Shown: positions 8,730 to 17,908, counted from the first letter of the stretch. The stretch: 64,000 bases of DNA from Anderseniella sp. (GCA_030626025.1 DAOUPT010000005.1:1-64000); one strand, 5' to 3'. The notes: generated by a model from the sequence alone, not told the origin. Numbers and translations are program-made.

Positions 8730-9215
8730 ATGGCAACTCAGGTAATGTTTGGCAATACAGGTGCAAATGCACCAGCAAGAGCGCCGGTTGCGACCGCAAC
8801 GGCTCAACCGATGCAAACAATGGTAACTATACCGCATACGAATAATCCCACGGATAATCCCTATGCCGGTCAGGACAATTTGAACGAATTTGATTTCGGC
8901 CGGACCTTTGCCGCTCCCTATGCGCAAGGCAGTTCGATGATCGTTGTGTTTGTCCTGTGGCTGTTTTTTGGCAGCTTTGGCGCACACCGGCTTTATATGG
9001 GCAACAAATGGATTGCCATGGCGATGGGCGGGCTGGGCACTTTTAATGGCCTGCTTTGGCTTACCGGTGGCGTTACGGCCTATCTATCCTACAAGGCTGG
9101 AACCGGCATCATGTCAGGCGGTCTGATTTCAGCGGTTGTGGTGATGATTATTCATTTTTCGTGGGTTTTCTTTGATTTTTTCTACATACTGGTGCGCAAA
9201 CTCACTTCCAGATAA
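8730..9215 (+). CDS. TM2-domain membrane protein
   Basis: 161 residues. An Ala/Thr/Pro-rich, probably disordered N terminus (about 1-65) is followed by a TM2 domain: a first hydrophobic segment VVFVLWLFFGSFGAHRLYMG with the conserved G-x-GxHR-FY-G-like turn, then further hydrophobic segments ending near residue 155. Function is unknown. It lies 84 bases downstream of the exporter at 7794 and convergent with the second EamA gene. Confidence 0.8.
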   Translation: MATQVMFGNTGANAPARAPVATATAQPMQTMVTIPHTNNPTDNPYAGQDNLNEFDFGRTFAAPYAQGSSMIVVFVLWLFFGSFGAHRLYMGNKWIAMAMGGLGTFNGLLWLTGGVTAYLSYKAGTGIMSGGLISAVVVMIIHFSWVFFDFFYILVRKLTSR

Positions 9216-9225
9216 AACGCTGAGA

Positions 9226-10119
9226 TTAGCTTTTGGGTCGCGCAACCCAGATGCCCAACAATATCAACAAGCCACCGAGCCCCTGCCAAATATTGAGCGC
9301 CTCATTGAGAAGCAGCCAGGCAAAACCGGCAGCGGCAATTGCTTCGATAAAAATCACCAGCGACGAAAAAGCTGCTGACAGCGAGCCAAGGGCCAGCGCC
9401 AAAAGCCCCTGCCCACCGCTGTGGCTGATAAAACCAAGGGCCAATAAGGCAAACACACCGGCGGCTGATTGCGGGATGAGTGTTGGCTCGAGCACCATAG
9501 CTGCCACCCACAAGGCAATTGTGGTGATGATGGTCGAGGCAAAAATAATGTGCCCTGCCCCCAAAGTGCGACGGGCAAGCCGAATGACCAGAAAATAAGC
9601 GCCAAAGAACAATGATGTCATCACCCCGAAAAAATCACCGAGCACATTATCGGGGGTAAAGCTGTAACTGGAGCCAATCAGAACGGCGGCCCCGGCAATG
9701 CACACGCCAAGACCGGATATGGTGGCGCGGGTGACCGGTTCGCCGATAAACAACCCTGAACCGAGCACCACCCAGACCGGTGCAAGGGTGGCCAGAAAAG
9801 TGGCGTTGGCGATGCTGGTGTTGACGATGGCCAGATGCCAGAAAAACAGGTCACCGGCAAAGAACAATCCGGCCAGAACAATCGGCCAGGTCAACTGCCA
9901 CAGGTCACGCTGATGGCCGCCGCTGTTTTTAATTTCGATCGAGGCCCAAATCCACAATACTGGCAGCGCCAGCGCAACACGCCAGAAGGCTGACGCAAAG
10001 GGTCCGACATCAGCAAGACGAACAAACACCGGCGAGATGGCCATCGCCATGGCGCCGACAATCAGGGCAGTCATGGCAAAGGCAAAGGAGTGGGGTTTGG
10101 CGACTTGGACTGGTTTCAC
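9226..10119 (-). CDS. EamA/DMT-family transporter
   Basis: 297 residues, ten predicted membrane segments in two EamA repeats. Conserved family patches are visible (SPVFVRLADVGPFASAFWR in the first helix pair; ANATFLATLAPVWVVLGS; LLLNEALN near the C terminus). Likely a metabolite exporter of unknown substrate. It starts one base after the methyltransferase at 10121 ends, so the two are probably co-transcribed with the upstream ABC genes. Confidence 0.85.
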   Translation of the reverse strand: MKPVQVAKPHSFAFAMTALIVGAMAMAISPVFVRLADVGPFASAFWRVALALPVLWIWASIEIKNSGGHQRDLWQLTWPIVLAGLFFAGDLFFWHLAIVNTSIANATFLATLAPVWVVLGSGLFIGEPVTRATISGLGVCIAGAAVLIGSSYSFTPDNVLGDFFGVMTSLFFGAYFLVIRLARRTLGAGHIIFASTIITTIALWVAAMVLEPTLIPQSAAGVFALLALGFISHSGGQGLLALALGSLSAAFSSLVIFIEAIAAAGFAWLLLNEALNIWQGLGGLLILLGIWVARPKS

Positions 10120-10120
10120 A

Positions 10121-10834
10121 TCACGGTTCGTTTTTTTGCAGAATATCGACGCGGTTGGGGCTTAGAAAATGGGCCCCGTCATCTTGCATATAACTCTGGA
10201 ATTTATCCCTGACTTGACCATGAAGTTCGGGGCTGACGTTGATATCCAGAAAAGACGCATTCATGATCACATTCTCAAATTCCTCGAAATTTGAGTAGTG
10301 CCCATAGGTGTTGAAAAACACCTGATTGAGTGAGGTGAAATCACCGGCCTCAACAGCGCCCTTTACCGCTTCGAACGCGGCGATGCGCACACGCTCTTCG
10401 TTATGGAACATCTTTATGACATCATTGAAGTCACCGGCAAAAACCGGTTCGGAAATATAGGCAAAGCCACCGGGTTTCAGCACCCGCTGAATTTCACCCA
10501 GCGCCACCCCCATCAGGCCCAACGGCACATGGTGGAGAGATTTGAACATCATCACCACATCAAAGGAATTATCGTCAGCGGGAATGTTTTGCGCTCCACC
10601 CAGACCGAAGGAAAGGTTCTCTGGCCAGTCGCCATCAAGGTTTTTCTGGTGCTGTACTTCATCCACTTCCAGGCCGCGTACGGTACGCTCGGAACCGGTC
10701 AGTGCAATGTCGAGTGAATAACGCCCGCTGCCGCAGCCAAGGTCGAGAATATCGCAGTCATCGAGGTTGAGAATGGAGTTGTAGATGTCTGCTTCAGTGC
10801 AGGTGATCTGTTCGTTGTCTGATTTTAATTGCAT
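10121..10834 (-). CDS. Class I SAM-dependent methyltransferase
   Basis: 237 residues. Motif I is ILDLGCGSGRYSLD (about residues 29-42), motif II the acidic residue in RGLEVDEVQ, and the post-motif region has DDNSFDVVMMFKSLHHVP and LKPGGFAYISEP, as in UbiE/Methyltransf_11 proteins. The C-terminal 90 residues carry no recognised motif. The substrate is unknown. It lies 48 bases downstream of the MlaF-like ATPase. Confidence 0.75.
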   Translation of the reverse strand: MQLKSDNEQITCTEADIYNSILNLDDCDILDLGCGSGRYSLDIALTGSERTVRGLEVDEVQHQKNLDGDWPENLSFGLGGAQNIPADDNSFDVVMMFKSLHHVPLGLMGVALGEIQRVLKPGGFAYISEPVFAGDFNDVIKMFHNEERVRIAAFEAVKGAVEAGDFTSLNQVFFNTYGHYSNFEEFENVIMNASFLDINVSPELHGQVRDKFQSYMQDDGAHFLSPNRVDILQKNEP

Positions 10835-10882
10835 GTAAAAACATCCTGTTAGGCCAAATTGCTGACAATCTGATTCATCTGC

Positions 10883-11656
10883 TTAAGGTTTGAGAACGTC
10901 CATCTGGATCGGCCCCTCTGCGCGGCCATGGATAAACTGGTCGACATGGTCATTTCCAGAGTTGTCAACTTCTTCAGCCGTTCCCTGCCAGATAATTTCG
11001 CCTTTGTAAATCATTGCAATATCATCGGCGATTTTTCGGGCCGAGGCCATGTCGTGGGTAATCGATATGGTGGTCGCCCCGAGGCGCTTGACGCAATCAA
11101 CAATCAGGTCGTTGATGACATCGGCCATAATCGGATCAAGGCCGGTGGTTGGCTCATCGAAAAAGATAATTTCAGGGTCACCGGCAATAGCCCGGGCCAA
11201 ACCAACACGCTTTTGCATACCACCGGAAAGTTCGGCTGGAAACAGTTCGGCAACGTCAGCACCAAGACCGACCTGGGCGAGTTTTTCAAGGGCGATTTCT
11301 TTAGCCTGTTTGCGGTTCATGGCTTTGCCTTGAATGAGACCAAAGGCCACGTTTTGCCAAACCGGCAGACTGTCAAACAGCGCCGCGCTCTGAAACAACA
11401 TGCCAAAGTGTGACAGCACTTCGTCGCGATTTGCCCCGCTCATACCGGTGACGTCGCGACCGCCGATATGGATTGATCCTTCTTCAGGACTGAGCAATCC
11501 CAAAATGCATTTCAGCATGACAGATTTACCTGAGCCTGAGCCACCGATGACCACCATGGAGTGACCGCGTTTCACACTCAGATTCAGGCCGTGCAAAACC
11601 TCTTTGGGACCGAAGCTTTTGTGAATATTTTTCAGTTCAATATGGTTTTCACTCAT
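10883..11656 (-). CDS. MlaF/MKL-type ABC transporter ATPase
   Basis: 257 residues. Walker A GGSGSGKS (38-45), Q-loop LFQSAALFDSL, signature LSGGMQKR (143-150), Walker B FFDEPTTGLD (165-174) and the H-loop in ISITHDM are all intact. The LFQSAALFDSL patch is typical of the Mla/Ttg2A/MKL branch, which powers phospholipid movement between outer and inner membranes. It is coupled to the permease at 11674 by a 17-base gap. No MCE (MlaD) gene lies in the window, so the substrate-binding partner must be elsewhere. Confidence 0.9.
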   Translation of the reverse strand: MSENHIELKNIHKSFGPKEVLHGLNLSVKRGHSMVVIGGSGSGKSVMLKCILGLLSPEEGSIHIGGRDVTGMSGANRDEVLSHFGMLFQSAALFDSLPVWQNVAFGLIQGKAMNRKQAKEIALEKLAQVGLGADVAELFPAELSGGMQKRVGLARAIAGDPEIIFFDEPTTGLDPIMADVINDLIVDCVKRLGATTISITHDMASARKIADDIAMIYKGEIIWQGTAEEVDNSGNDHVDQFIHGRAEGPIQMDVLKP

Positions 11657-11673
11657 CGCTCATTCCCCTTTTG

Positions 11674-12447
11674 TCAATCTGTGAAGAACAGTGATGTCAT
11701 GATGAAATTGGTGGCAAGAATCAAAATCGAGGCCGAGACCACCGCATTGGTTGTTGCCCGCCCGACACCTTGCGCCCCGCCGCGCGAGTTAAAACCGTGA
11801 TAGCAGCCCATCAGGGCAATGAAAAAGCCAAATACCGCCGATTTGATCAGGCCGGAGGTGACATCGCGCACTTCGAGAAAATCCACCGTGGTTTTCAGAT
11901 AGGCACCGGAATTAAAATCCAGCGACTGGGTGCTGACGATGTAGCCGCCCATAATGCCGATGGTATCGCCGACCACTACCAGCAAGGGCAATGTCAACAC
12001 CGCTGCAATCAGGCGCGGCGAAACCAGATATTTCATCGGATTGGTCGATAATGTTACCAACGCATCAATTTGCTCGGTCACCCGCATGGTGCCAAGTTCG
12101 GCGGCAATGGCAGCAGACACACGACCGGCAACAATCAAACCGGCCAGCACCGGGCCCAATTCACGGGCAATGCCAAGGGCAACAATTGATGGCACAGTGC
12201 TTTCGGCGCTAAACCGCGAGCTGCCTTCATAAATTTGCAAAGCCAGCGCACCGCCGGTGAAAAATGCTGTCAAGCCAACCACCGGCAGCGAGTTATAGCC
12301 AATACGGACCATCTGGGTCAAAATCTGGCGCAGATAATAGGGCGGCAGCGAGCCACGGGTCAGGGCATCCCATGTAAACAGGACAACCCGGCCGATTTCT
12401 GCCAGCAGATCAAGGACAAGGGCACCAAGGCGTGCAAGAAAATTCAA
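11674..12447 (-). CDS. MlaE-type ABC transporter permease
   Basis: 257 residues with about five membrane segments. Family signature patches are present: GALALQIY, ELGPVLAGLIVAGRVSAAIAAELGTM and LVSPRLIAA. This is the inner-membrane part of an MCE/Mla lipid transporter with the ATPase at 10883. It lies 18 bases downstream of alr, the arrangement common in Alphaproteobacteria. Confidence 0.9.
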   Translation of the reverse strand: MNFLARLGALVLDLLAEIGRVVLFTWDALTRGSLPPYYLRQILTQMVRIGYNSLPVVGLTAFFTGGALALQIYEGSSRFSAESTVPSIVALGIARELGPVLAGLIVAGRVSAAIAAELGTMRVTEQIDALVTLSTNPMKYLVSPRLIAAVLTLPLLVVVGDTIGIMGGYIVSTQSLDFNSGAYLKTTVDFLEVRDVTSGLIKSAVFGFFIALMGCYHGFNSRGGAQGVGRATTNAVVSASILILATNFIMTSLFFTD

Positions 12448-12465
12448 ATCAAGAGTCCAAAATTG

Positions 12466-13602
12466 TTACGAATCAGAAGGTGAGTATAGCCGCGCATAGC
12501 GAGAACCCAAACCGGTTAAAACTTCATAAGGAATTGTGCCAGACCAGCGGGCCAGATCATCAACCGTTACATTGTCGCCCATCAGCTCGACCCGCTGGCC
12601 CTCACGGACAAATTCTTGCGGAACATCGGTTAGGTCAACAGTAATTAAATCCATCGAAACCCGACCAATGATCGGGGCATAATGGCCGCCGACAAAAACG
12701 CAAGCCGGGCCGTCTTTGGCCGGTGATGAGAGGGCGCGCGGGAGGCCATCGCCATAACCAGCACCGATAATGCCGATTTTCGAAGGTCTTTTGGCCGTCC
12801 ACGAGGCGGCATAACCAACGCTTTCACCGACGCAAATCTCGCGCACCTGCAGCAGCGGTGCATAAAGGCGGGCGACCGGCGACATGGGATTGGCGCGATT
12901 GCCGAACGGATTGCCGCCATACAGCGCAATGCCAGGACGGACCATGTCAAAATTAAAGCCCTCGCCCAGAAAGGTTCCCGGCGAATTGGCCAGACTGGCA
13001 GGCGCATCGGGCAGCAAGGCACGCAATTGATTGAATTTGTCGCGCTGCTCACCATTCATAGGGTCGCCGGGGATCTCGCCACAAGCAAGGTGAGAGATGA
13101 TCAGCGATAATTTGAATGCCGAGAGTACTTCACGCTGGCCGGCCAGTTCGCGGGTTTGCTTGTCGGTCAATCCCAGCCGGTTGATGCCGGTTTCAATGTG
13201 CAGTGCGGCGGGTAGTTTGAGTTCCTGCTCCAGACAATATTCCTGCCATCCCCTGACCTGGGTCGGTGTGCCCAACACTGGGGAGAGCTTATGCTGGTGA
13301 TAAAACGCCGCCTGCCCCGGCATCAGCCCGTTCAAAACATAAATATTAGCCTCGGGCAAAACGGTCCGCACATCGTGCCCTTCTTGCGGCAAGGCCACAA
13401 AAAAGGTCTTGCAACCGGCGTCCGAGAGTGCCGCAACAACCGGCTCAAGACCCAACCCGTAACAGGAAGCCTTAACCGCTGCTGCACACTCGGCAAGTCC
13501 GGCTAATTCGTTAAGTTGCCGCCAGTTGTTCTGCAAAGCCCGCAAATCAATCGTCAACAACGCTCCGGCCAGTTCCGCCCCGACCTGATCACTTTCCCTC
13601 AT
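12466..13602 (-). CDS. alr: Alanine racemase
   Basis: 378 residues. It interconverts L- and D-alanine for peptidoglycan synthesis, using PLP. The PLP lysine is K44 in AAVKASCYGLG (more often KADAYGHG), the second catalytic base is Y264 in ESVGYAASW, and the MD-ITVD patch (VSMDLITVDLTDVP) near the C terminus is conserved. It probably heads a minus-strand unit alr-mlaE-mlaF-methyltransferase-EamA. A repeat-rich gap separates it from kynU upstream. Confidence 0.92.
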   Translation of the reverse strand: MRESDQVGAELAGALLTIDLRALQNNWRQLNELAGLAECAAAVKASCYGLGLEPVVAALSDAGCKTFFVALPQEGHDVRTVLPEANIYVLNGLMPGQAAFYHQHKLSPVLGTPTQVRGWQEYCLEQELKLPAALHIETGINRLGLTDKQTRELAGQREVLSAFKLSLIISHLACGEIPGDPMNGEQRDKFNQLRALLPDAPASLANSPGTFLGEGFNFDMVRPGIALYGGNPFGNRANPMSPVARLYAPLLQVREICVGESVGYAASWTAKRPSKIGIIGAGYGDGLPRALSSPAKDGPACVFVGGHYAPIIGRVSMDLITVDLTDVPQEFVREGQRVELMGDNVTVDDLARWSGTIPYEVLTGLGSRYARLYSPSDS

Positions 13603-13637
13603 AAAACCGCACTACCCTCTAACTGTTTTCGCTGATT

Positions 13638-13691
13638 CTATTCCCCGGTGGCCAGTATATCGAACAAGAATTGGGCAGCAATGAGAACATC
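13638..13691 (-). pseudogene. Fragment resembling the 3' end of kynureninase
   Basis: Read on the minus strand the codons give DVLIAAQFLFDILATGE followed by a stop, against DVRNAAKTLFDILASGE in the kynU gene at 14192. The DNA is also similar (GGTGGCCAGTATATCGAACA against GCTGGCCAATATGTCGAACA). Upstream codons in the same frame do not look like kynureninase. It appears to be a short remnant of a duplicated kynU end. Confidence 0.6.
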
Positions 13692-13962
13692 AATAATTTG
13701 GTCACCCCAAGCAGTCATATAAATTAGATTGGGTTGTAATCTGGCCTTCCAGTTCGATAATCCAGTGTTTTGCCCTGCGCGGGAGAAGGTGCCCGCAAAG
13801 CGGGCGGATAAAGGGGCGCGCTGTAAGCACGAACATTGTTGATGAAAGGCCCCTCGCCCTTCCACTGCCGTGCTGCGGGTCCCTCCCTCTTCCGCAAGGA
13901 GAGAGGGGTTTATAACGAGAGATTTGAGGTTTTGACTGGGTGGTTACGGAGAGGTTTGGATT

Positions 13963-14179
13963 GCGCTCACGGCGTATCTTCGCTGCGCTCAGGCCTCCGC
14001 GGGGGCGGCGCTATTAAGCGCCGAGCCGCGGTCGCGGCTAGTCCTCGCTAGCGCTCGTCCCCTGCGGATTTGTAATAGACTTGAGAATCCGCAGCGGACG
14101 AGGGACTAGTCCCGAGGACCCCGGCCGGTCAGGCCGCCCTCCCGGAGGCCCGAACGCAGTGAGGAATAGCCGCGAGGGG
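13963..14179. repeat. Large GC-rich fold-back element
   Basis: The left half (13963-14070) and right half (14086-14179) are imperfect reverse complements. Near the centre, 16 of 17 bases pair between CTCGTCCCCTGCGGATT and AATCCGCAGCGGACGAG around a 15-base loop; farther out GCCTCCGCGGGGGCGGC opposes GCCGCCCTCCCGGAGGC. The left arm also holds small perfect hairpins: CGGCGCT/AGCGCCG at 14006-14023 and AGCCGCG/CGCGGCT at 14024-14039. There is no open frame of note. It is far more GC-rich than its surroundings and is probably a mobile repetitive unit. The rest of the gap 13692-13962 holds nothing I can identify. Confidence 0.75.
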
Positions 14180-14191
14180 TATAGAAAGAAA

Positions 14192-15406
14192 TTAAGTCAC
14201 CGCGCCGCCTTGTGAATATTCCGGACGGTCCCATTCGCCGCTGGCCAATATGTCGAACAGGGTTTTGGCGGCGTTGCGGACATCCTCAAAACTTAGATAG
14301 AGTGGAGAAAAACCAAAGCGGATTATGTTGGGCTGGCGGAAGTCGCCGATTACGCCACGAGCAATCAGGGCTTGCATGATGGCGTAGCCGTTGGGGTGGG
14401 TGAAGGAGACCTGACTGCCGCGTTGGGCGGCGTCTTTGGGGCTGAATAACTCGACCCCATATTTCCCGCAGCTTTCTAAAACCAGATCGACGAACAGGCT
14501 CGTCAGGGCTTTGGATTTATTGCGCACGGCCTGCATGTCGATGCCTTCGAAGGCGTCAAGGGCAGCATCAAGAGCGGTCATTGACAGGATGGGTTGGGTG
14601 CCACACAGGAAGGCGCGAATGCCTCCGGTTGCTTTGAAGTCAGGTTTGAAGGCGAAGGGTTCGGCATGGGCCCACCAGCCGGACAAGGGTTGTTTGATAT
14701 GGTTGTGATGGCGCTGGTTGGCGTAGATAAAGGCCGGGGCGCCGGGGCCGCCGTTGAGGTATTTGTAGGTGCAACCGACAGCGAAATCGACATTGGCAGC
14801 ATCCAGTTCGATGGGGATTACACCGGCGCTGTGACACAAATCCCAAATCATGATCGCGCCTGCTGCGTGAACCTTTTGCGTGATCGCGGCCATGTCGAGC
14901 AGCGCGCCGGAGCGGTAATCAACGTGGGAGAGCAGGACTACGGCGACATTCTCATCAAGGGCAGCGTCCACCCCCTGCCCTGCCTCACCAATCAGGCGGC
15001 GTTGCAGCTTGGGACGGTCGGCCATCGCCCCTTCCGTCATATACAAATCGGTTGGAAAGCTGGTTTGTTCGGCGACAATCACAGAACGGTCAGGACGCAG
15101 GGCCAGCGCCGCATGCAGGGCCTTGTAGATATTAATTGAGGTGGAATCAGTGACAACAACGCTGTCTGTTGCTGCCCCAATCAGCGGTGCAATTTTCGCT
15201 CCCAGCGTTACCGGCAACTGCCACCAACCGGCTTTATTCCAACTGGTAATCAGATCGCTGGCCCATTGCTGCCTGACTGCGTGATCAATCCGCTCAGGCG
15301 CCGTTTTAACCATCGCCCCAAGGGAATTGCCATCAAGATAAATGACCCCGTCAGGCAGGTGAAACAGGTCGCGATATCTGGCGAGTGGGTCGTTGGAATC
15401 TTGCAT
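14192..15406 (-). CDS. kynU: Kynureninase
   Basis: 404 residues. PLP enzyme that cleaves kynurenine or 3-hydroxykynurenine to anthranilate (or its 3-hydroxy form) and alanine in tryptophan breakdown. Family landmarks are YLDGNSLG (23-30), LSHVDYRSG, the aspartate of WDLCHSAG (D189) and the PLP lysine K215 in CTYKYLNGGPG. The next step enzymes of the pathway are not in the window. It is divergent from the cupin at 15504, and the 97-base gap probably holds both promoters. A remnant of its 3' end lies at 13638. Confidence 0.93.
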   Translation of the reverse strand: MQDSNDPLARYRDLFHLPDGVIYLDGNSLGAMVKTAPERIDHAVRQQWASDLITSWNKAGWWQLPVTLGAKIAPLIGAATDSVVVTDSTSINIYKALHAALALRPDRSVIVAEQTSFPTDLYMTEGAMADRPKLQRRLIGEAGQGVDAALDENVAVVLLSHVDYRSGALLDMAAITQKVHAAGAIMIWDLCHSAGVIPIELDAANVDFAVGCTYKYLNGGPGAPAFIYANQRHHNHIKQPLSGWWAHAEPFAFKPDFKATGGIRAFLCGTQPILSMTALDAALDAFEGIDMQAVRNKSKALTSLFVDLVLESCGKYGVELFSPKDAAQRGSQVSFTHPNGYAIMQALIARGVIGDFRQPNIIRFGFSPLYLSFEDVRNAAKTLFDILASGEWDRPEYSQGGAVT

Positions 15407-15503
15407 TTGACGGACCTTGAGCAGTTTGAATTTGAGGGGCGATCATTGACAGTCACAAGCGTTAAGTCAATGATGTAATCGCAAAAATCAGGAGGGAATA
15501 CGC

Positions 15504-15884
15504 ATGACCACAAAACAAAAATTCAGCCATCACGTTGCTGAAAACGCCGCGTTCGAAACTCGCGGCCTGCGCAGTTATTTCGAATATCGCGATCTTGGTA
15601 TTGCCGATGCTTCCAACGGTGAAGTCGTTGCCCATGTCATCCGGGCCAAAGACGGTCATAGCGCCACCGGTCAGTGGCATGTGCATGATTGCGAATTTCA
15701 GATGGTGTATATTCTCAAAGGCTGGGTGAAGTTTGAGTATGAGGGCCAAGGGGTGAAGATGTTGAAACCGGGCGATTGCGTCTTGCAACCGGCAGGGATT
15801 AAACACCGCGAGATTGAGCACTCGGCTGATCTCGAGCTGATCGAGATTGTCTCACCGGCAGATTTTGGCAGTGTGGATGTTTAG
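15504..15884 (+). CDS. Single-domain cupin protein
   Basis: 126 residues with one cupin beta-barrel. Metal-ligand motif 1 is seen in GQWHVHDCEFQMVYILKG and motif 2 in LKPGDCVLQPAGIKH. Cupins of this size are dioxygenases, isomerases or ligand sensors. Divergence from kynU suggests a link to tryptophan or kynurenine metabolism, but this is inference only. It starts at ATG 15504 after GGAGGG at 15491-15496. Confidence 0.75.
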   Translation: MTTKQKFSHHVAENAAFETRGLRSYFEYRDLGIADASNGEVVAHVIRAKDGHSATGQWHVHDCEFQMVYILKGWVKFEYEGQGVKMLKPGDCVLQPAGIKHREIEHSADLELIEIVSPADFGSVDV

Positions 15885-15912
15885 CGGGTAACAGAACAAT
15901 GACGATGGTACA

Positions 15913-15941
15913 GCTGGTCAGGGATGAAGCCCCGGACCAGC
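15913..15941. terminator. Hairpin between convergent cupin and dnaB
   Basis: GCTGGTC pairs with GACCAGC around a loop that itself contains GGG/CCC complementarity. It sits in the 80-base gap between convergent genes; no T run follows, so the terminator call is tentative. Confidence 0.4.
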
Positions 15942-15964
15942 AATTGAACCCTCATACCAGCCCC

Positions 15965-17482
15965 CTAATCATACTGCTCGGGCAAATAATCATCCCTTAC
16001 CAAATCGCGGAACTTGGTTAGGCTGGCGTCGAACATTACCTCTACTGTGCCGGTTGGGCCGTGGCGTTGTTTGGCGATGATGATTTCTGAGACTGAATCG
16101 ACGCGGGCCATTTCTTCCTGCCACTGGAAGTGTTCGTCGGTGTTAGGTTTTGGTTCCTTGCGGGCCAGATAATATTCCTCGCGGTAGATGAAGCTGACGA
16201 CGTCGGCGTCTTGCTCGATGGAGCCTGATTCACGCAGGTCAGCCAGTTGCGGACGTTTGTCGTCGCGGTTTTCCACTTGCCGTGAAAGCTGTGACAGGGC
16301 GAGGATGGGAACCGCAAGCTCCTTGGCCAGCGCTTTGAGGCCGGTGGTGATTTCGGTCACCTCCTGCACCCTGCCCTGTGACGCCTTGTGGTCGGAACCA
16401 GCCAGCAATTGCAAATAGTCGATGACGATCAGGCCAAGACCGCGCTGGCGTTTGAGGCGCCGTGCCCGTGCTGCCAGTTGAGCGATTTTGATGCCGCCAG
16501 TATCGTCAATATAGAGCGGCAGGGATTGCATTTCCTGACTGACCTCGACGATGCGGCGGAACTCGTCCTCATTGATTTTACCGCGACGAATTTTCTCGGA
16601 CGAGATGGCCGACTGCTCGGAAATAATCCGGGTGGCCAATTGTTCCGATGACATTTCGAGTGAGAAAAACGCAACAACACCACCGTTTTTAACATTGATG
16701 GTGCCATCGGGGTTGTGTTCAGCTTCATAGGATTTGGCGATGTGAAAGGCGATGTTGGTGGCCAACGATGTTTTACCCATGGCCGGGCGTCCGGCGAGAA
16801 TAACAAGATCTGATGATTGCAGGCCACCGAGCTTTTCATCAAGGTCCTTGAGACCGGTGGAGATGCCCGACAGGTGCCCATCGCGCTCATAGGCAGCAGC
16901 AGCCATATCGATGGCTTCGGTCAGGGCGGTGCCGAATTTCTGGAAACCCTGGCCGTATTTGCCGGTCTCGGCAATCTGGAACAGGGTTTGCTCGGCCCGT
17001 TCGATCAAATCGCGGGCATTGGTTTGGACATCCATTTCAAAGGCGTCATTGACGATATCGGTACCGATGCCGATCAGTTCGCGGCGCTGGGCCAGCTCAT
17101 AGATCGAATGACCATATTCCTGGGCGTTGATGATGGTTGCCGCAGATGCAGCCAACCGGGCCAGATAGGCCGGACCACCAATTTCGTTAAGAGTTTCATC
17201 GGTTTCGAAATAGGATTTCAGCGTAACCGGTGACACCAGCTTGCCAGCCCGGATCAGGGTTGAAGCTGCTTCAAATATCCGGGCGTGAATGCCTTCGTAA
17301 AAGTGCTTGGGCTCGAGAAAGCCAGTTACCCGGTCGCAGGCCTCATTATTAACCAAAATAGCGCCCAACAAAGCCTGTTCGGCCTCCAGATTGTGGGGGG
17401 CAATGCGGTATTCCGGTTCATTGTCACCATTGCCGTTAGATGGAAAATCTTCGGGAGGCGGTATTTCAAATACTGTGCTCAT
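15965..17482 (-). CDS. dnaB: Replicative DNA helicase DnaB
   Basis: 505 residues. The N-terminal DnaG-interacting domain (APHNLEAEQALLGAIL from residue 28) is followed by the RecA-like motor: Walker A GRPAMGKTSL (about 231-240), FFSLEMSSEQLATR, Walker B IVIDYLQLL, and SQLSRQVENR with the arginine-finger region. No intein is present. It unwinds DNA as a hexamer at the replication fork. In many relatives dnaB directly follows rplI; here about 10 kb separate them. Confidence 0.97.
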   Translation of the reverse strand: MSTVFEIPPPEDFPSNGNGDNEPEYRIAPHNLEAEQALLGAILVNNEACDRVTGFLEPKHFYEGIHARIFEAASTLIRAGKLVSPVTLKSYFETDETLNEIGGPAYLARLAASAATIINAQEYGHSIYELAQRRELIGIGTDIVNDAFEMDVQTNARDLIERAEQTLFQIAETGKYGQGFQKFGTALTEAIDMAAAAYERDGHLSGISTGLKDLDEKLGGLQSSDLVILAGRPAMGKTSLATNIAFHIAKSYEAEHNPDGTINVKNGGVVAFFSLEMSSEQLATRIISEQSAISSEKIRRGKINEDEFRRIVEVSQEMQSLPLYIDDTGGIKIAQLAARARRLKRQRGLGLIVIDYLQLLAGSDHKASQGRVQEVTEITTGLKALAKELAVPILALSQLSRQVENRDDKRPQLADLRESGSIEQDADVVSFIYREEYYLARKEPKPNTDEHFQWQEEMARVDSVSEIIIAKQRHGPTGTVEVMFDASLTKFRDLVRDDYLPEQYD

Positions 17483-17730
17483 TAATAATTTGTTAACCTA
17501 TTGATTGAGGCAAAGCGAGGTGGATTGAGCGCAGGTAACAGTTATGCGCGTTATTCACAGGATAAAAATAAATATCGGTACGTGGCAAAAAATCACTTGC
17601 CAAGACTTACTGAGATTCGGGACTTACTGACATTCAGAATGAACGGACTTGTTGCCGGAACTGACGCTGCTTGGCTTACCCTCGGTCAGCCAATACACAT
17701 ACACAATATCACTAACCGGGGATAATTAAC

Positions 17731-17908
17731 ATGAAAAATCGACTTTTTATCATCACCATTGCCGCTGTTGCGGCTTTTTGCCATTCGCTCTGCAAAGGCC
17801 AGTCTGAGCACTGTTTTGCGTAAGTTGATTTCACCGGAAGCCCATAACGCCAAGGCCAATGAATGCTGTTGTTATCCCTGTCATCGGGATAATTCCTTCT
17901 TATTTTGA
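17731..17908 (+). pseudogene. Possible frameshifted small secreted Cys-rich protein
   Basis: An ATG at 17731 with GGGGA upstream starts MKNRLFIITIAAVAAF, a good signal-peptide core, but the frame stops after 30 codons. Moving to the next frame inside the run GCGGCTTTTTG gives a longer continuation, LFAIRSAKASLSTV..., ending in NECCCYPCHRDNSFLF and a stop at 17906-17908. One extra base would explain the break. A hairpin TTATCCC/GGGATAA lies at 17872-17891 inside it. The family is unknown. It could also be chance. Apart from this, the gap 17483-18002 holds nothing I recognise. Confidence 0.35.

Noticed and set aside
14594-15139. 181-codon plus-strand frame within kynU
   Set aside because: Lies wholly opposite the well-supported kynureninase gene and has no recognisable features.
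17501-17725. 74-codon frame upstream of the possible Cys-rich peptide
   Set aside because: No ribosome site, low-complexity basic composition and no family resemblance.
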